From JBIQLO01 sp044464175 (GTDB lineage Bacteria > Planctomycetota > Phycisphaerae > Tepidisphaerales > Tepidisphaeraceae), in NCBI GenBank assembly GCA_044464175.1, contig JBIQLO010000129.1:1-11279 (forward strand): a DNA stretch of 11,279 nt, written 5' to 3'. How positions within the stretch are numbered: the stretch's first letter is position 1; every line of letters starts with the position of its first letter. A program made the translations under genes and the position numbers. The notes below the pieces were generated by a model that was given only the letters and a program-made list of their open reading frames with translations, ran no database searches and was not told the DNA's origin. Shown here in pieces: positions 1-9,377 of the stretch.

Positions 1-267
1 GACTGCGGCGGCGGTTTCGGCCAGCCGGCGGACGGGGTAGGCCCACTCCCCCCCGGTGCAGTGGGCGAGCATGACCAGCGCCAGGCCGCCCAGGGAGATG
101 CCCAGCCAGAACATGTAGGCATAGAGGTAGGCGAGCATGAAGCGGCCGGGGGCGAAACAGGCGTAAATGATGCACAGGACGGTGGCGATGGCCGCCACGA
201 GAACCGCCAGGAGGAACCCGGCCCGGAAGCGCATGGCCAGGATGGATTGTTCGGCCGGGTCGCTCAT
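1..267 (-). CDS. actF: ActF, NrfD-type membrane subunit of alternative complex III (5' part, cut by window edge)
   Basis: The first 89 codons of a second NrfD-like integral membrane subunit of ACIII; the rest lies beyond base 1. In the known complexes ActF is a paralogue of ActC with many membrane helices and contributes to the membrane core. Visible here are a short hydrophilic start (MSDPAEQ), one helix at about residues 14-38 and a second at about 44-68. The second helix contains the family-typical stretch YLYAYMFWLGISLGGLAL followed by a GGEW turn, which I recognise from ActF proteins. The ATG at 267-265 overlaps the actE stop codon (ATGA, 4 bases), and a strong Shine-Dalgarno sequence sits in the end of actE, so the start is secure. 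Identification rests on this N-terminal part plus its position directly after actE. Confidence 0.88.
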   Translation of the reverse strand, partial: MSDPAEQSILAMRFRAGFLLAVLVAAIATVLCIIYACFAPGRFMLAYLYAYMFWLGISLGGLALVMLAHCTGGEWAYPVRRLAETAAAV

Positions 268-869
268 GGGTTATGGACCTCCTTCCCCGCCGCGAGTGTC
301 GAGTTGCCTGAGTCCCGGGTGAACACCGACGGATCCATCGCATCCTGGCTGAACTGAAGCGTGCGAATGTATGCCACGATCCGCCAGCGGTCGGCGGGGG
401 TGATCCGGTCGGCATAGCTGAACATCGCGCCGTAGCCGTTGGTGATGACCTGGTAGAAATGGCCGACAGGCGCCTGGCGGAGGCGGGCGGTGTGGTAGGA
501 AGGCGGGTGGGGGAAGCCGCGCTGTTCGATCATCCCGTCGCCGTCGCCGCCGTAGCTGTGGCAAACCGCGCAGTAGATGTCGAAGCGCTGGCGGCCGCGC
601 TCCAGATCCGCGGCGGTGATGCGCATCGGAATGGCGGTGACGGTCTTTCCGTTGAGGGTGCCCTGGAAGAAGGCCTCATCGGTGCGACGGTAGCCCCGGG
701 CGAGCGTTCCGGCGGGTATAGGGCGGGCGGTGGCGTCGTTGGCGAAAAAGGGGCTCTTTTCCAGTGGTTCAAAATGCGGCTGGTCGGCCATGTCGTCGCG
801 TTTGCAGCCGTTGAGAAGCAGGCAGCAGGCAGTGGACAGGAGACAGAGGATGAGCCAACGGCGCAGCAT
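264..869 (-). CDS. actE: ActE, monoheme cytochrome c lipoprotein of alternative complex III
   Basis: A 201-residue lipid-anchored class I cytochrome c on the periplasmic face of ACIII, which accepts electrons within the complex for transfer to the oxidase or a soluble carrier. The N-terminus (MLRRWLILCLLSTACCLLLNGC) is a lipoprotein signal with the modified cysteine at residue 22. The heme motif CAVCH is at residues 100-104 and a likely axial methionine is M149 in GYGAM, followed by a short C-terminal helix. I chose the ATG at 869, with GGGAG upstream, because it places the signal peptide at the N-terminus. An alternative in-frame ATG at 926 overlaps the actD stop by 4 bases but would add 19 residues encoded by a heptamer repeat. 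The gene overlaps actF by 4 bases. Length and motifs match the family. Confidence 0.9.
   Translation of the reverse strand: MLRRWLILCLLSTACCLLLNGCKRDDMADQPHFEPLEKSPFFANDATARPIPAGTLARGYRRTDEAFFQGTLNGKTVTAIPMRITAADLERGRQRFDIYCAVCHSYGGDGDGMIEQRGFPHPPSYHTARLRQAPVGHFYQVITNGYGAMFSYADRITPADRWRIVAYIRTLQFSQDAMDPSVFTRDSGNSTLAAGKEVHNP
277..284 (-). promoter_or_regulatory. Strong Shine-Dalgarno sequence of actF inside actE
   Basis: The minus strand reads AAGGAGGT, a full match to the anti-Shine-Dalgarno core, 9 bases before the actF ATG and within the last codons of actE. It fixes the actF start and shows that this organism uses Shine-Dalgarno initiation, in contrast to actA and actC, which have no visible site. 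Confidence 0.8.
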
Positions 870-886
870 CCCCCCATGCTCCCGTT

Positions 887-914
887 TTCCGCCCAGTGCC
901 GACTGCCGAGTGCC
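887..914 (-). repeat. Degenerate heptamer tandem repeat in the actD-actE spacer
   Basis: Read on the minus strand, the spacer contains consecutive 7-base units: GGCACTC (908-914), GGCAGTC (901-907), GGCACTG (894-900) and a decayed GGCGGAA (887-893). The first three differ by one or two bases and all four keep GGC in the same phase. The 53-base spacer lies between the actD stop and the chosen actE start. Confidence 0.75.
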
Positions 915-922
915 TACGGAGT

Positions 923-1486
923 TCATTTTGGCACCTCCCACACGCCGATGGGGTTGAGGGAGCGGAGGAAGTCGGCCGTGCCGGGGCGGTCGAATTTGGG
1001 GTCGCCGGCCTCGATGCAAAGAAAGAACTTGTCCTGGCTGGCGAATTCAAACTCGTGCACGTTGAAGACGGGGTGGTACGGGCGGGGCAGGCCGTTGAGG
1101 GCCAGCACGCCGAAAAAGGCGGCGAAGGAAGCGCCCAGGATGCCCAGTTCGAAGGTGATGGGGATGTACGCGGGCCAGGAAAAGAGGGGTCGGCCGCCGA
1201 TGTTGAGGGGATAGCTCCATTCCCGGGCATACCAGAGCATCCAGAAGCCGCCGGCCGCCCCCAGCAGGCCGCCGATCAGGGTCAGCAGCGGGACGGCGGA
1301 TTTGTTGAAGTCCAGTTCCTGCGCCAAGCCTTCCACGGCAAAGGGGGTATAGGCCTCCATGTGCCGATAGCCGGCCTTGCGGGCGGCGCGGGTGGCGCGG
1401 AGCACCTGCCCCGGCTGGGCGAAGGCGGCGATGACGCCGTGCAGGCCGGGATCGGCCGGATCGGTGATGGGTTCGAATTCGCTCAT
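923..1486 (-). CDS. actD: ActD, DUF3341 membrane subunit of alternative complex III
   Basis: A 187-residue protein of the DUF3341 family, the small two-helix ActD subunit of ACIII. The N-terminal soluble part has the typical GVIAAFAQPGQVLRATR and GYRHMEAYTPFAVEGL segments (about residues 17-54). Two membrane helices follow at about 64-86 and 107-130, linked by the conserved YPLNIGGRPLFSWPA loop. The C-terminal half carries LPRPYHPVFN and the highly typical FFLCIEAGDPKFDR. The subunit has no cofactor motif; it packs against ActC in known structures. The ATG at 1486-1484 overlaps the actC stop (ATGA), and GGAGG lies four bases upstream, so translation is probably coupled to actC. Confidence 0.95.
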   Translation of the reverse strand: MSEFEPITDPADPGLHGVIAAFAQPGQVLRATRAARKAGYRHMEAYTPFAVEGLAQELDFNKSAVPLLTLIGGLLGAAGGFWMLWYAREWSYPLNIGGRPLFSWPAYIPITFELGILGASFAAFFGVLALNGLPRPYHPVFNVHEFEFASQDKFFLCIEAGDPKFDRPGTADFLRSLNPIGVWEVPK

Positions 1487-2913
1487 GGCGCCTCCGGCGG
1501 CCTGGCCGCGGCGATATTCACCTCATGCTCCGCCTCACGATGGTGGGAATGGACCAGTTCGCGCATCTCGGCGATGGAGATGACCGGCAGAATCCGGATG
1601 AACAGGAAGAAGCAGAGGCAGAAGAAACCGATGGTTCCCAGCAGCACTTCCCAGTCGTAGCGGGTGGGGTAGTACATGTTCCACATCGAGGGCATGAAGC
1701 CGTTGTGCAGCGACTGCACGACGATGACGAACCGCTCCATCCACATGCCGATCTGGACGATGATGGAGACGACGAAGAGGAGGGCGATGTTGCGGCGCAG
1801 GCGGCTGAACCACATCAACTGCGGCACGACGACATTGCAGGCGATCAGCACCCAGAACGCCACGCCATAATTGCCGAAGGCGCGATCCCAGAGCATGTGT
1901 TTTTCGGCCGGATCCTGTCCGTACCACCCCATGAACTCCTCCATGACGTAGCTGTAGGCGACGATCAGGCCGGTGACGAGCATCAGCTTGGCGCAGTTCT
2001 CCAGGTGGCGGCGGGTGATGAGGTTTTCCAGGTGGAATACCTTGCGCAGGGGAATCGCCAGGGTCAGCACCATGGCGAAGCCGGAGAAGATGGCCCCGGC
2101 GACGAAGTACGGCGGGAGGATCGTGGAATGCCAGCCCGGGACGATGGCGTAGGTGAAGTCCATGCCCACGATGCTGTGGACGGAGATGACCAGCGGCGTG
2201 GCCAGGGCGGCCAGCATGAGATAGGCCATCTGGTATCGCTGCCAGTGACGGGCGGCCCCGCGCCACCCCAAGGCGAAGACCCCGTACAACTTCTGGATGT
2301 ATTTGTTGGTCGCCCGGTCGCGCAGGGTGGCAAGATCGGGCACCAGGCCCAGATACCAGAACAGGAGCGAAACGGTGAAATAGGTGCTGACGGCAAAGAC
2401 ATCCCACACCAGGGGGCTGATGAACTGCGGCCAGAGCTCCATCGTGTTGGGGTAGGGGAAGAGATAGAACCACTTCCAGGGGCGCCCCAGATGGAGCAGC
2501 GGGAACATGCCGGCGCAGGCGACGGCGAAGAGGGTCATCGCCTCGGCGAAACGGTTGATGCTGGTGCGCCAGTCCTGGCGCAGCAGATACAGGATGGCGG
2601 AGATGAAGGTGCCGGCGTGGCCGATCCCGATCCACCAGACGAAGTTGGCGATGGCAAAGCCCCAGGCGACGGGGATGTTGATCCCCCAGATGCCCACGCC
2701 CCAGAGAAACAGATACGCCACCGCGCCGGTCAGGACCATCACCAGCGAACCGCTGACGAAGATGCACATGGCCCACCCCATCGTCATCGGACGGGTGAGG
2801 ACCGTGCCACTGAGCTTCTCGGTCACGGTGTCGTAGGTCTGACCCGGTCCGATCAGCGGGGGCGCGGGCGCCATGTCGGCGGGCTGCTGAGCTTGTACGG
2901 CGTCAAGGGGCAT
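1483..2913 (-). CDS. actC: ActC, NrfD/PsrC-type quinol-oxidising membrane subunit of alternative complex III
   Basis: A 476-residue polytopic membrane protein of the NrfD/PsrC family, the ACIII subunit where quinol is thought to be oxidised next to the ActB iron-sulfur domain. Ten hydrophobic helices are visible, at about residues 45-70, 80-110, 122-142, 165-193, 227-253, 266-289, 307-331, 349-372, 375-400 and 420-445. Family-typical stretches include IGIGHAGTFISAILYLLRQDWR, FPLLHLGRPWKWFYLFPYPN and SIVGMDFTYAIVPGWHSTI. The start chosen is the ATG at 2913 (MPLDAVQAQQ). A TTG at 2988 would extend the frame by 25 residues, but these are low-complexity Asn/Lys codons from the AT-rich spacer. No Shine-Dalgarno sequence precedes the ATG. 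The gene overlaps actD by 4 bases. Confidence 0.95.
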   Translation of the reverse strand: MPLDAVQAQQPADMAPAPPLIGPGQTYDTVTEKLSGTVLTRPMTMGWAMCIFVSGSLVMVLTGAVAYLFLWGVGIWGINIPVAWGFAIANFVWWIGIGHAGTFISAILYLLRQDWRTSINRFAEAMTLFAVACAGMFPLLHLGRPWKWFYLFPYPNTMELWPQFISPLVWDVFAVSTYFTVSLLFWYLGLVPDLATLRDRATNKYIQKLYGVFALGWRGAARHWQRYQMAYLMLAALATPLVISVHSIVGMDFTYAIVPGWHSTILPPYFVAGAIFSGFAMVLTLAIPLRKVFHLENLITRRHLENCAKLMLVTGLIVAYSYVMEEFMGWYGQDPAEKHMLWDRAFGNYGVAFWVLIACNVVVPQLMWFSRLRRNIALLFVVSIIVQIGMWMERFVIVVQSLHNGFMPSMWNMYYPTRYDWEVLLGTIGFFCLCFFLFIRILPVISIAEMRELVHSHHREAEHEVNIAAARPPEAP

Positions 2914-2947
2914 GGTGTTGTTCGTTGTTATTTGCTGCCTGTTATTT
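2913..2947 (-). repeat. Degenerate heptamer tandem repeat just before actC
   Basis: On the minus strand five consecutive 7-base units run into the actC ATG: AAATAAC (2941-2947), AGGCAGC (2934-2940), AAATAAC again (2927-2933), AACGAAC (2920-2926) and AACACCA (2913-2919, including the A of the start codon). AAATAAC occurs twice exactly and the other units share AAC-type ends. The repeat takes up the place where a Shine-Dalgarno sequence would be expected. Confidence 0.65.
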
Positions 2948-2958
2948 TTTCTCAGCTT

Positions 2959-2980
2959 ATTACATTTTAGATTACATTTT
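2959..2980. repeat. Perfect 10-base direct repeat in the actB-actC spacer
   Basis: ATTACATTTT occurs exactly twice on the plus strand, at 2959-2968 and 2971-2980, separated by AG, giving a 12-base period. It lies in the AT-rich part of the 85-base spacer. A tandem operator or simple slippage product are both possible. Confidence 0.6.
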
Positions 2981-2988
2981 TCCGACAA
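2959..2988 (-). promoter_or_regulatory. Possible internal promoter before actC
   Basis: On the minus strand TTGTCG (2988-2983) and TGTAAT (2964-2959) resemble sigma-70 -35 and -10 boxes with an 18-base spacer, inside a spacer with about 31 percent GC by hand count in GC-rich surroundings. Transcription would start near 2952, giving a leader of about 38 bases. The match is only moderate and AT-rich sequence yields such hits easily. Confidence 0.3.
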
Positions 2989-2998
2989 ATAACATTTG

Positions 2999-3000
<2 letters not shown>
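2984..3000. repeat. Palindrome overlapping the actB stop codon
   Basis: GACAAAT (2984-2990) and ATTTGTC (2994-3000) form perfect 7-base arms around a 3-base centre. The end of the element overlaps the actB TGA codon (3001-2999). The AT-rich stem is too weak and lacks a following T-tract for a normal intrinsic terminator; a protein-binding site is possible. Confidence 0.55.
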
Positions 3001-6247
<3,247 letters not shown>

Positions 6248-6295
6248 GCCTGCTTCCCTTTCGCTGGTCGTGGGCCGTTTGCCGATCCAAGTCAT

Positions 6296-6323
6296 GGCCA
6301 ACGGTCAACGGACATCGGTCAAC
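6296..6323 (-). repeat. Degenerate heptamer tandem repeat in the actA-actB spacer
   Basis: Four consecutive 7-base units on the minus strand: GTTGACC (6317-6323), GATGTCC (6310-6316), GTTGACC again (6303-6309) and GTTGGCC (6296-6302). Five of seven columns are the same in at least three of four units, and G, T, G, C, C stay in phase. The first unit includes the actA stop codon. Confidence 0.75.
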
Positions 6324-6981
6324 GATGGCACGTTGAACAATTCGTGATCCGATCCTTGTCAATGTGGTATTCCGCCACGAGCTTCTTCCCCAGCGCCTCC
6401 TGCTCCCGCGGCGCGGGGTAGTGGTAGCTCATGTTGAAGACCTCGTCCCTGGGGCGCACGTATTTTTCCGGATTCCGGTGGCAATCGAGGCACCACTGCA
6501 TGTGCAGCGAGGCGACTTTGTAGGTGATGGGCATCTGGTCGATCTGGCCGTGGCAGGTGTTGCACCCGATTCCCTTGGCGACGTGGATGCTGTGATTGAA
6601 ATAGACGTAATCGGGCAGGTCGTGCACGCGCTGCCACTGAATGGGGCGGTCGCTCCGCCAGCTTTCGCGCACCGGCTGAAGGACCGGGGCGTTGGTCCAG
6701 ATCTGGGAATGACAGGTCATGCAGGTCTTGGTGGGGGGAATGCCGGCGAAGCTGGACTGCTCCACGCCGGTGTGGCAGTAGCGGCAATCCAGCCCCAGAC
6801 CACTGACGTGGTGTTTGTGACTGAAGGGCACCGGCTGCGATCGGGCCACATCCACACGGGTTACCCAGGGACTGGTGTGGATGGCCGATCCGATCCACCA
6901 TCCCAGCGCCACCACTGTCGCGAATCCAAAGAGACTGACTCGGGCAATGGTGTTTGCATGATGGGAAAACACCTGTGCCAT
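6319..6981 (-). CDS. actA: ActA, membrane-anchored pentaheme cytochrome c of alternative complex III
   Basis: A 220-residue multiheme cytochrome, the first gene of the operon and an exit point of electrons from ACIII towards a soluble carrier or the oxidase. One N-terminal membrane helix at about residues 13-34 (VSLFGFATVVALGWWIG) anchors it, with the rest in the periplasm. Five CXXCH motifs are visible: CRYCH at 66-70, CMTCH at 87-91, CNTCH at 140-144, CLDCH at 164-168 and CSTCH at 215-219. The last ends one residue before the stop, as I recall for this family. Histidines such as those in SHKHH (54-58) and FNHSIH (128-133) are candidate distal ligands. The ATG at 6981 is the first ATG of the frame; a TTG at 7029 would only add 16 residues. 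No clear Shine-Dalgarno sequence precedes it. Confidence 0.95.
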   Translation of the reverse strand: MAQVFSHHANTIARVSLFGFATVVALGWWIGSAIHTSPWVTRVDVARSQPVPFSHKHHVSGLGLDCRYCHTGVEQSSFAGIPPTKTCMTCHSQIWTNAPVLQPVRESWRSDRPIQWQRVHDLPDYVYFNHSIHVAKGIGCNTCHGQIDQMPITYKVASLHMQWCLDCHRNPEKYVRPRDEVFNMSYHYPAPREQEALGKKLVAEYHIDKDRITNCSTCHR

Positions 6982-7047
6982 GTGTTGGGGGTACTCTACT
7001 ACCGCCAAACACGGCAATGGAATGGGCAATTTTTATTTTTTGATTTT

Positions 7048-7075
7048 TTTATAACGGCGCTCCGCGCGCGGGCAA
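7048..7075 (-). promoter_or_regulatory. Candidate promoter of the act operon
   Basis: On the minus strand TTGCCC (7075-7070) and TATAAA (7053-7048) are separated by 16 bases, a fair sigma-70-type match. Transcription would begin near 7041, giving a leader of about 60 bases that starts in an A-rich tract. The -35 box lies in one arm of the hairpin at 7059-7115. Confidence 0.45.
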
Positions 7076-7115
7076 TTGCCGGGGGCGGAGAACGAGGCGA
7101 TTGCCCGCGCGGAGC
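7059..7115 (-). terminator. Long imperfect hairpin after the SGNH hydrolase gene, possible terminator
   Basis: GCTCCGCGC (7059-7067) pairs with 7107-7115 and GGGCAAT (7070-7076) pairs with 7100-7106, with a 2-base bulge at 7068-7069 and a loop of about 23 bases. This gives 16 GC-rich pairs starting 15 bases after the SGNH stop codon. On the minus strand the stem is followed by an A-rich, not T-rich, tract, so it is not a standard intrinsic terminator. It may block readthrough, protect the 3' end or act in DNA form. Confidence 0.5.
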
Positions 7116-7129
7116 AATGATGATGCGAT

Positions 7130-7849
7130 TTATCCCTGTTTTTTCAGGCTTTCGAGCATGCGATCGATCCGCACGGCCTGGGGCGCGTGCGCTTCGATGT
7201 CCGGCGTCGGCGGGCAGGCAAAGGCGCGCAACAGGTTCAGGCCCATCACCGCGTTGCCGGTTTCAGTCACGTGGAAGGGATCGATCAGCAGTTCCTTCAC
7301 CCGCGCTGGATCCTCCATCAGCGGCTGCCAGCGCTCGTACTGATCGATCAACGGCGCGCCGGTGTCGGCCGCCACCTGGCGTTTGATCTCCATGAAGGCC
7401 TCGAGCTTGCGCCCGGTTTCCGGGGCAAGATTTTTCAGATCGCAGCCGTAATAGGTCTGAAAAATTGTCATGGCGCCGAGGTCCGCAATGCGCTGGTGAA
7501 GCTGGAGCAGATTGTCCCGGTATTCCGCCTCGCTCATGTTGGCCAGCGGCCCGCAGTCGTTGCCGCCGATCGTGATGAGCACCGCATCGGGATGAAGCTG
7601 GGCCACATCTCGCCCGAAGCGCCCCAGCAGATCGCGCGTGGTCTGCCCGCCGACGCCCAGGTTGAACGCCTGAAGCAGCCCCGCGCCGTACTGCCTTTTC
7701 AGTCCAAGCTCCAGCCAATCGCCCCAGTGCATGCCGGGGATGCGGCGCTGGGTGTTGGAGGAACCGAAATAGACCAGGCGCACCATCCGCCCCTGGCGCA
7801 TCCGATCCAGCAGTCGGGGATCGATCCGATCCAGATTCAAGTTCGCCAT
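7130..7849 (-). CDS. SGNH/GDSL-family hydrolase, no signal peptide
   Basis: A 239-residue esterase/acylhydrolase-type protein of the SGNH superfamily; the substrate cannot be told from sequence. All four blocks are present. Block I is FGSSNT with nucleophile S31 (the usual GDS reads GSS here), block II is NLGVGGQTT with oxyanion glycine G68, block III is TIGGND with N97, and block V is DPFHVTETGN with D190 and H193. No signal peptide or membrane helix is seen, so it is probably cytoplasmic. I chose the ATG at 7849 because GGAAGG stands six bases before it; the ATG at 7855 would touch that site directly. It is transcribed towards the act operon but separated from it by a hairpin, and divergently from mltA. 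A lipase, carbohydrate esterase or lysophospholipase role are all open. Confidence 0.88.
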   Translation of the reverse strand: MANLNLDRIDPRLLDRMRQGRMVRLVYFGSSNTQRRIPGMHWGDWLELGLKRQYGAGLLQAFNLGVGGQTTRDLLGRFGRDVAQLHPDAVLITIGGNDCGPLANMSEAEYRDNLLQLHQRIADLGAMTIFQTYYGCDLKNLAPETGRKLEAFMEIKRQVAADTGAPLIDQYERWQPLMEDPARVKELLIDPFHVTETGNAVMGLNLLRAFACPPTPDIEAHAPQAVRIDRMLESLKKQG

Positions 7850-8101
7850 CGCCATCCTTCCGAATTGGATTTGAAGGTCCGGTCCGAAATCTAAACGCGC
7901 TCAAATATACCCCATCAGGCAGCCAGCGACAGTGTGAGTCGTGGACCCTGAAGCCCGAAAACAAAGGTCTATTCCCCGGAATGTTTTTGGGATGCTCCGG
8001 AATCCAGAATTTCGGGCCGAATTGCATATGCGCCCGGGCGGATCGATTGGCGGCTGTGCCCCATTGTGCTATCCTTCCCCCGGCCTTCATGGAGGAACGC
8101 C
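7850..8101. other. Divergent intergenic region between the SGNH hydrolase and mltA
   Basis: These 252 bases hold no convincing gene. On the minus strand TATATT (7909-7904) is a possible -10 box for the hydrolase, but no good -35 box lies at the right distance. An exact palindrome ATTCC-CC-GGAAT sits at 7971-7982. Towards mltA the region contains the promoter candidate listed separately. No heptamer repeat like those of the act operon is visible here. Confidence 0.6.
8047..8075 (+). promoter_or_regulatory. Candidate promoter of mltA
   Basis: TTGGCG (8047-8052) and TATCCT (8070-8075) are separated by exactly 17 bases, four of six matches in each box. Transcription would start near 8082, leaving a leader of about 20 bases that holds only the ribosome binding site. 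This would exclude an upstream in-frame GTG at 8066 as the start. Confidence 0.45.
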
Positions 8102-8104
8102 TTG
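8090..8104 (+). promoter_or_regulatory. Ribosome binding site that selects a TTG start for mltA
   Basis: GGAGGAA at 8091-8097 lies at normal distance (six bases after GGAGG) from TTG at 8102-8104. The TTG begins a clean lipoprotein signal peptide. The nearby ATG at 8089 is in another frame. Confidence 0.8.
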
Positions 8105-9325
8105 ACCGCTCAAAAATTCTATCTGCTATCCCTTTCCGTTCTATTGGCGATGGCCGGGTGCCGGCATCAGAAAAAGCCGCCGGCCCAGGCGATTGACTTC
8201 TCGCGCGAGCTGCCGCCGGGGCAGTTGGCGCTGCGCAAGCTGTCTCCCGGGGAATATCCCGACTTTTCCATCATGCAGACCCGCCTGGACGACCTGGCCC
8301 GCTCGATCGACAACAGCCTGGTCTATCTCCACGCCCCCAGCAGCCGGCAATTTTACCCATATCTGGACATCACCCACCCCCGCGCGGTGGCGACGCTCGA
8401 AGCCCTCAAGCAACTGGTGGCGCAGGCCCGCCGGGGAGGCGCGCAATGGGCCGTTGAAATTCCCCGTCTCTTTGAGGTCTACCAAAGTATCGGCGCGCCC
8501 AATCCCGACAACACTGCTTATACTGGGCAGGTCCTCTTCACCGGCTATTTCACTCCCATCTACGATGCCAGCCTGACGCAACAGGGGCCGTATCAGTATC
8601 CCCTCTACAAACGTCCGGCCGACCTGGGCCCCCCCGGCACGACCCAGCCGGCGGAGCAGGAGCAAAAGTACCTGACCCGCGCCCAGATCGTCGCCCATCC
8701 CAGCCCGCTGGCCGGGCAGGAGCTGGTCTGGCTCAAGAGCCGCTGGGAGGCGTATGTCATCACCGTCCAGGGCTCGGCCCGCCTGAAGTTGCGGGATGGG
8801 CGAATTTATGAAGTGGGCTACGCCGGCAACAACGGCTATGACTACACGAGTCCGGGACGGCAAATGCTGGCCGATGGCGTCATCAGCAAGGACCAGCTCA
8901 ACCTCAAGGGGCTGGCCGCCTATTTCCAGGCGCATCCGCAGGACATGGACAAATACCTCTCCCTGAACCAGCGCTATATCTTCTTCACCGAGCGTCCCGG
9001 CGGCCCGTTCGGCTCCCTGAATGTCCCGGTCACGCCCATGGCCACCATCGCCACCGACAAAAGCGTCTACCCCCGCGCCCTGCCCGCCTGGCTGGATGTG
9101 CCCATTCCCACCAGTGAACTGGGCAACCCGCAACCCTACCACGGCCTGATGCTCGATCAGGACACCGGCGGGGCCATCCGGGCGGCCGGACGATGCGACA
9201 TCTACATGGGCGTCGGCCCGGGCGCCGAGCAGATCGCCGGCCATCAACTCCACGCCGGCCGGCTCTATTATCTGGCCCTGAAGCCGGAATTCGTGCCCCA
9301 ATACGCGCCGGTCGGGAGCCGTTAA
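8102..9325 (+). CDS. mltA: MltA, membrane-bound lytic murein transglycosylase A (lipoprotein)
   Basis: A 407-residue peptidoglycan lytic transglycosylase that cleaves the MurNAc-GlcNAc bond with formation of 1,6-anhydro-MurNAc, expected on the inner face of the outer membrane. The signal peptide (TAQKFYLLSLSVLLAMAGC) ends at lipid-modified C20. The MltA domain spans roughly residues 120-340, with FTGYFTPIYDAS, KLRDGRIYEVGYAGNNG (G239-G245) and NQRYIFFTE, all alignable with the E. coli enzyme. The C-terminal 3D domain (from about 320) has its three aspartates at D352, D354 and D366 in LDQDTGGAIRAAGRCDIYMG, including the position of the catalytic Asp. E. coli MltA is 365 residues, so this is slightly longer. 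The next gene starts 52 bases downstream on the same strand, so joint transcription is possible but not shown. Confidence 0.93.
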   Translation: MTAQKFYLLSLSVLLAMAGCRHQKKPPAQAIDFSRELPPGQLALRKLSPGEYPDFSIMQTRLDDLARSIDNSLVYLHAPSSRQFYPYLDITHPRAVATLEALKQLVAQARRGGAQWAVEIPRLFEVYQSIGAPNPDNTAYTGQVLFTGYFTPIYDASLTQQGPYQYPLYKRPADLGPPGTTQPAEQEQKYLTRAQIVAHPSPLAGQELVWLKSRWEAYVITVQGSARLKLRDGRIYEVGYAGNNGYDYTSPGRQMLADGVISKDQLNLKGLAAYFQAHPQDMDKYLSLNQRYIFFTERPGGPFGSLNVPVTPMATIATDKSVYPRALPAWLDVPIPTSELGNPQPYHGLMLDQDTGGAIRAAGRCDIYMGVGPGAEQIAGHQLHAGRLYYLALKPEFVPQYAPVGSR

Positions 9326-9353
9326 GGCCCTGGGCTGCATCTTGACCTAACGC

Positions 9354-9367
9354 CTCGCCTCGGCGAG
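9354..9367. repeat. Short palindrome just before the ECF sigma gene
   Basis: CTCGCC (9354-9359) and GGCGAG (9362-9367) are exact inverted arms around TC, 10 bases before the sigma-factor ATG. In RNA a five-pair stem with a four-base loop would sit where the ribosome binds, and no Shine-Dalgarno sequence is visible there. It could be an operator or a translation-limiting hairpin, or chance in GC-rich sequence. Confidence 0.35.
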
Positions 9368-9377
9368 TGTCTACCCT

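Noticed and set aside
870..875. Run of six G before the actE start as a phase-variable tract
   Set aside because: It is too short for frequent slippage and lies outside the reading frame, so a length change would alter only spacing.
887..914. CRISPR-like array
   Set aside because: Units are 7 bases with no spacers between them, few in number and without cas genes; none of the repeats in the window has CRISPR geometry.
1525..2970. A 481-codon open frame on the plus strand opposite actC
   Set aside because: Its translation is dominated by Asp, Glu, Gly, His and Gln, the mirror image of a membrane protein with GC-rich third positions. ActC on the other strand has ten clear helices.
2914..2988. 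Extended actC start at TTG 2988
   Set aside because: The extra 25 residues come from AT-rich repeat sequence, have a Lys/Asn/Cys composition unlike the rest, and no Shine-Dalgarno sequence supports the TTG.
8141..9340. A 399-codon open frame on the minus strand opposite mltA
   Set aside because: It is antisense to MltA, whose motifs are unambiguous, and it shows no domain of its own.
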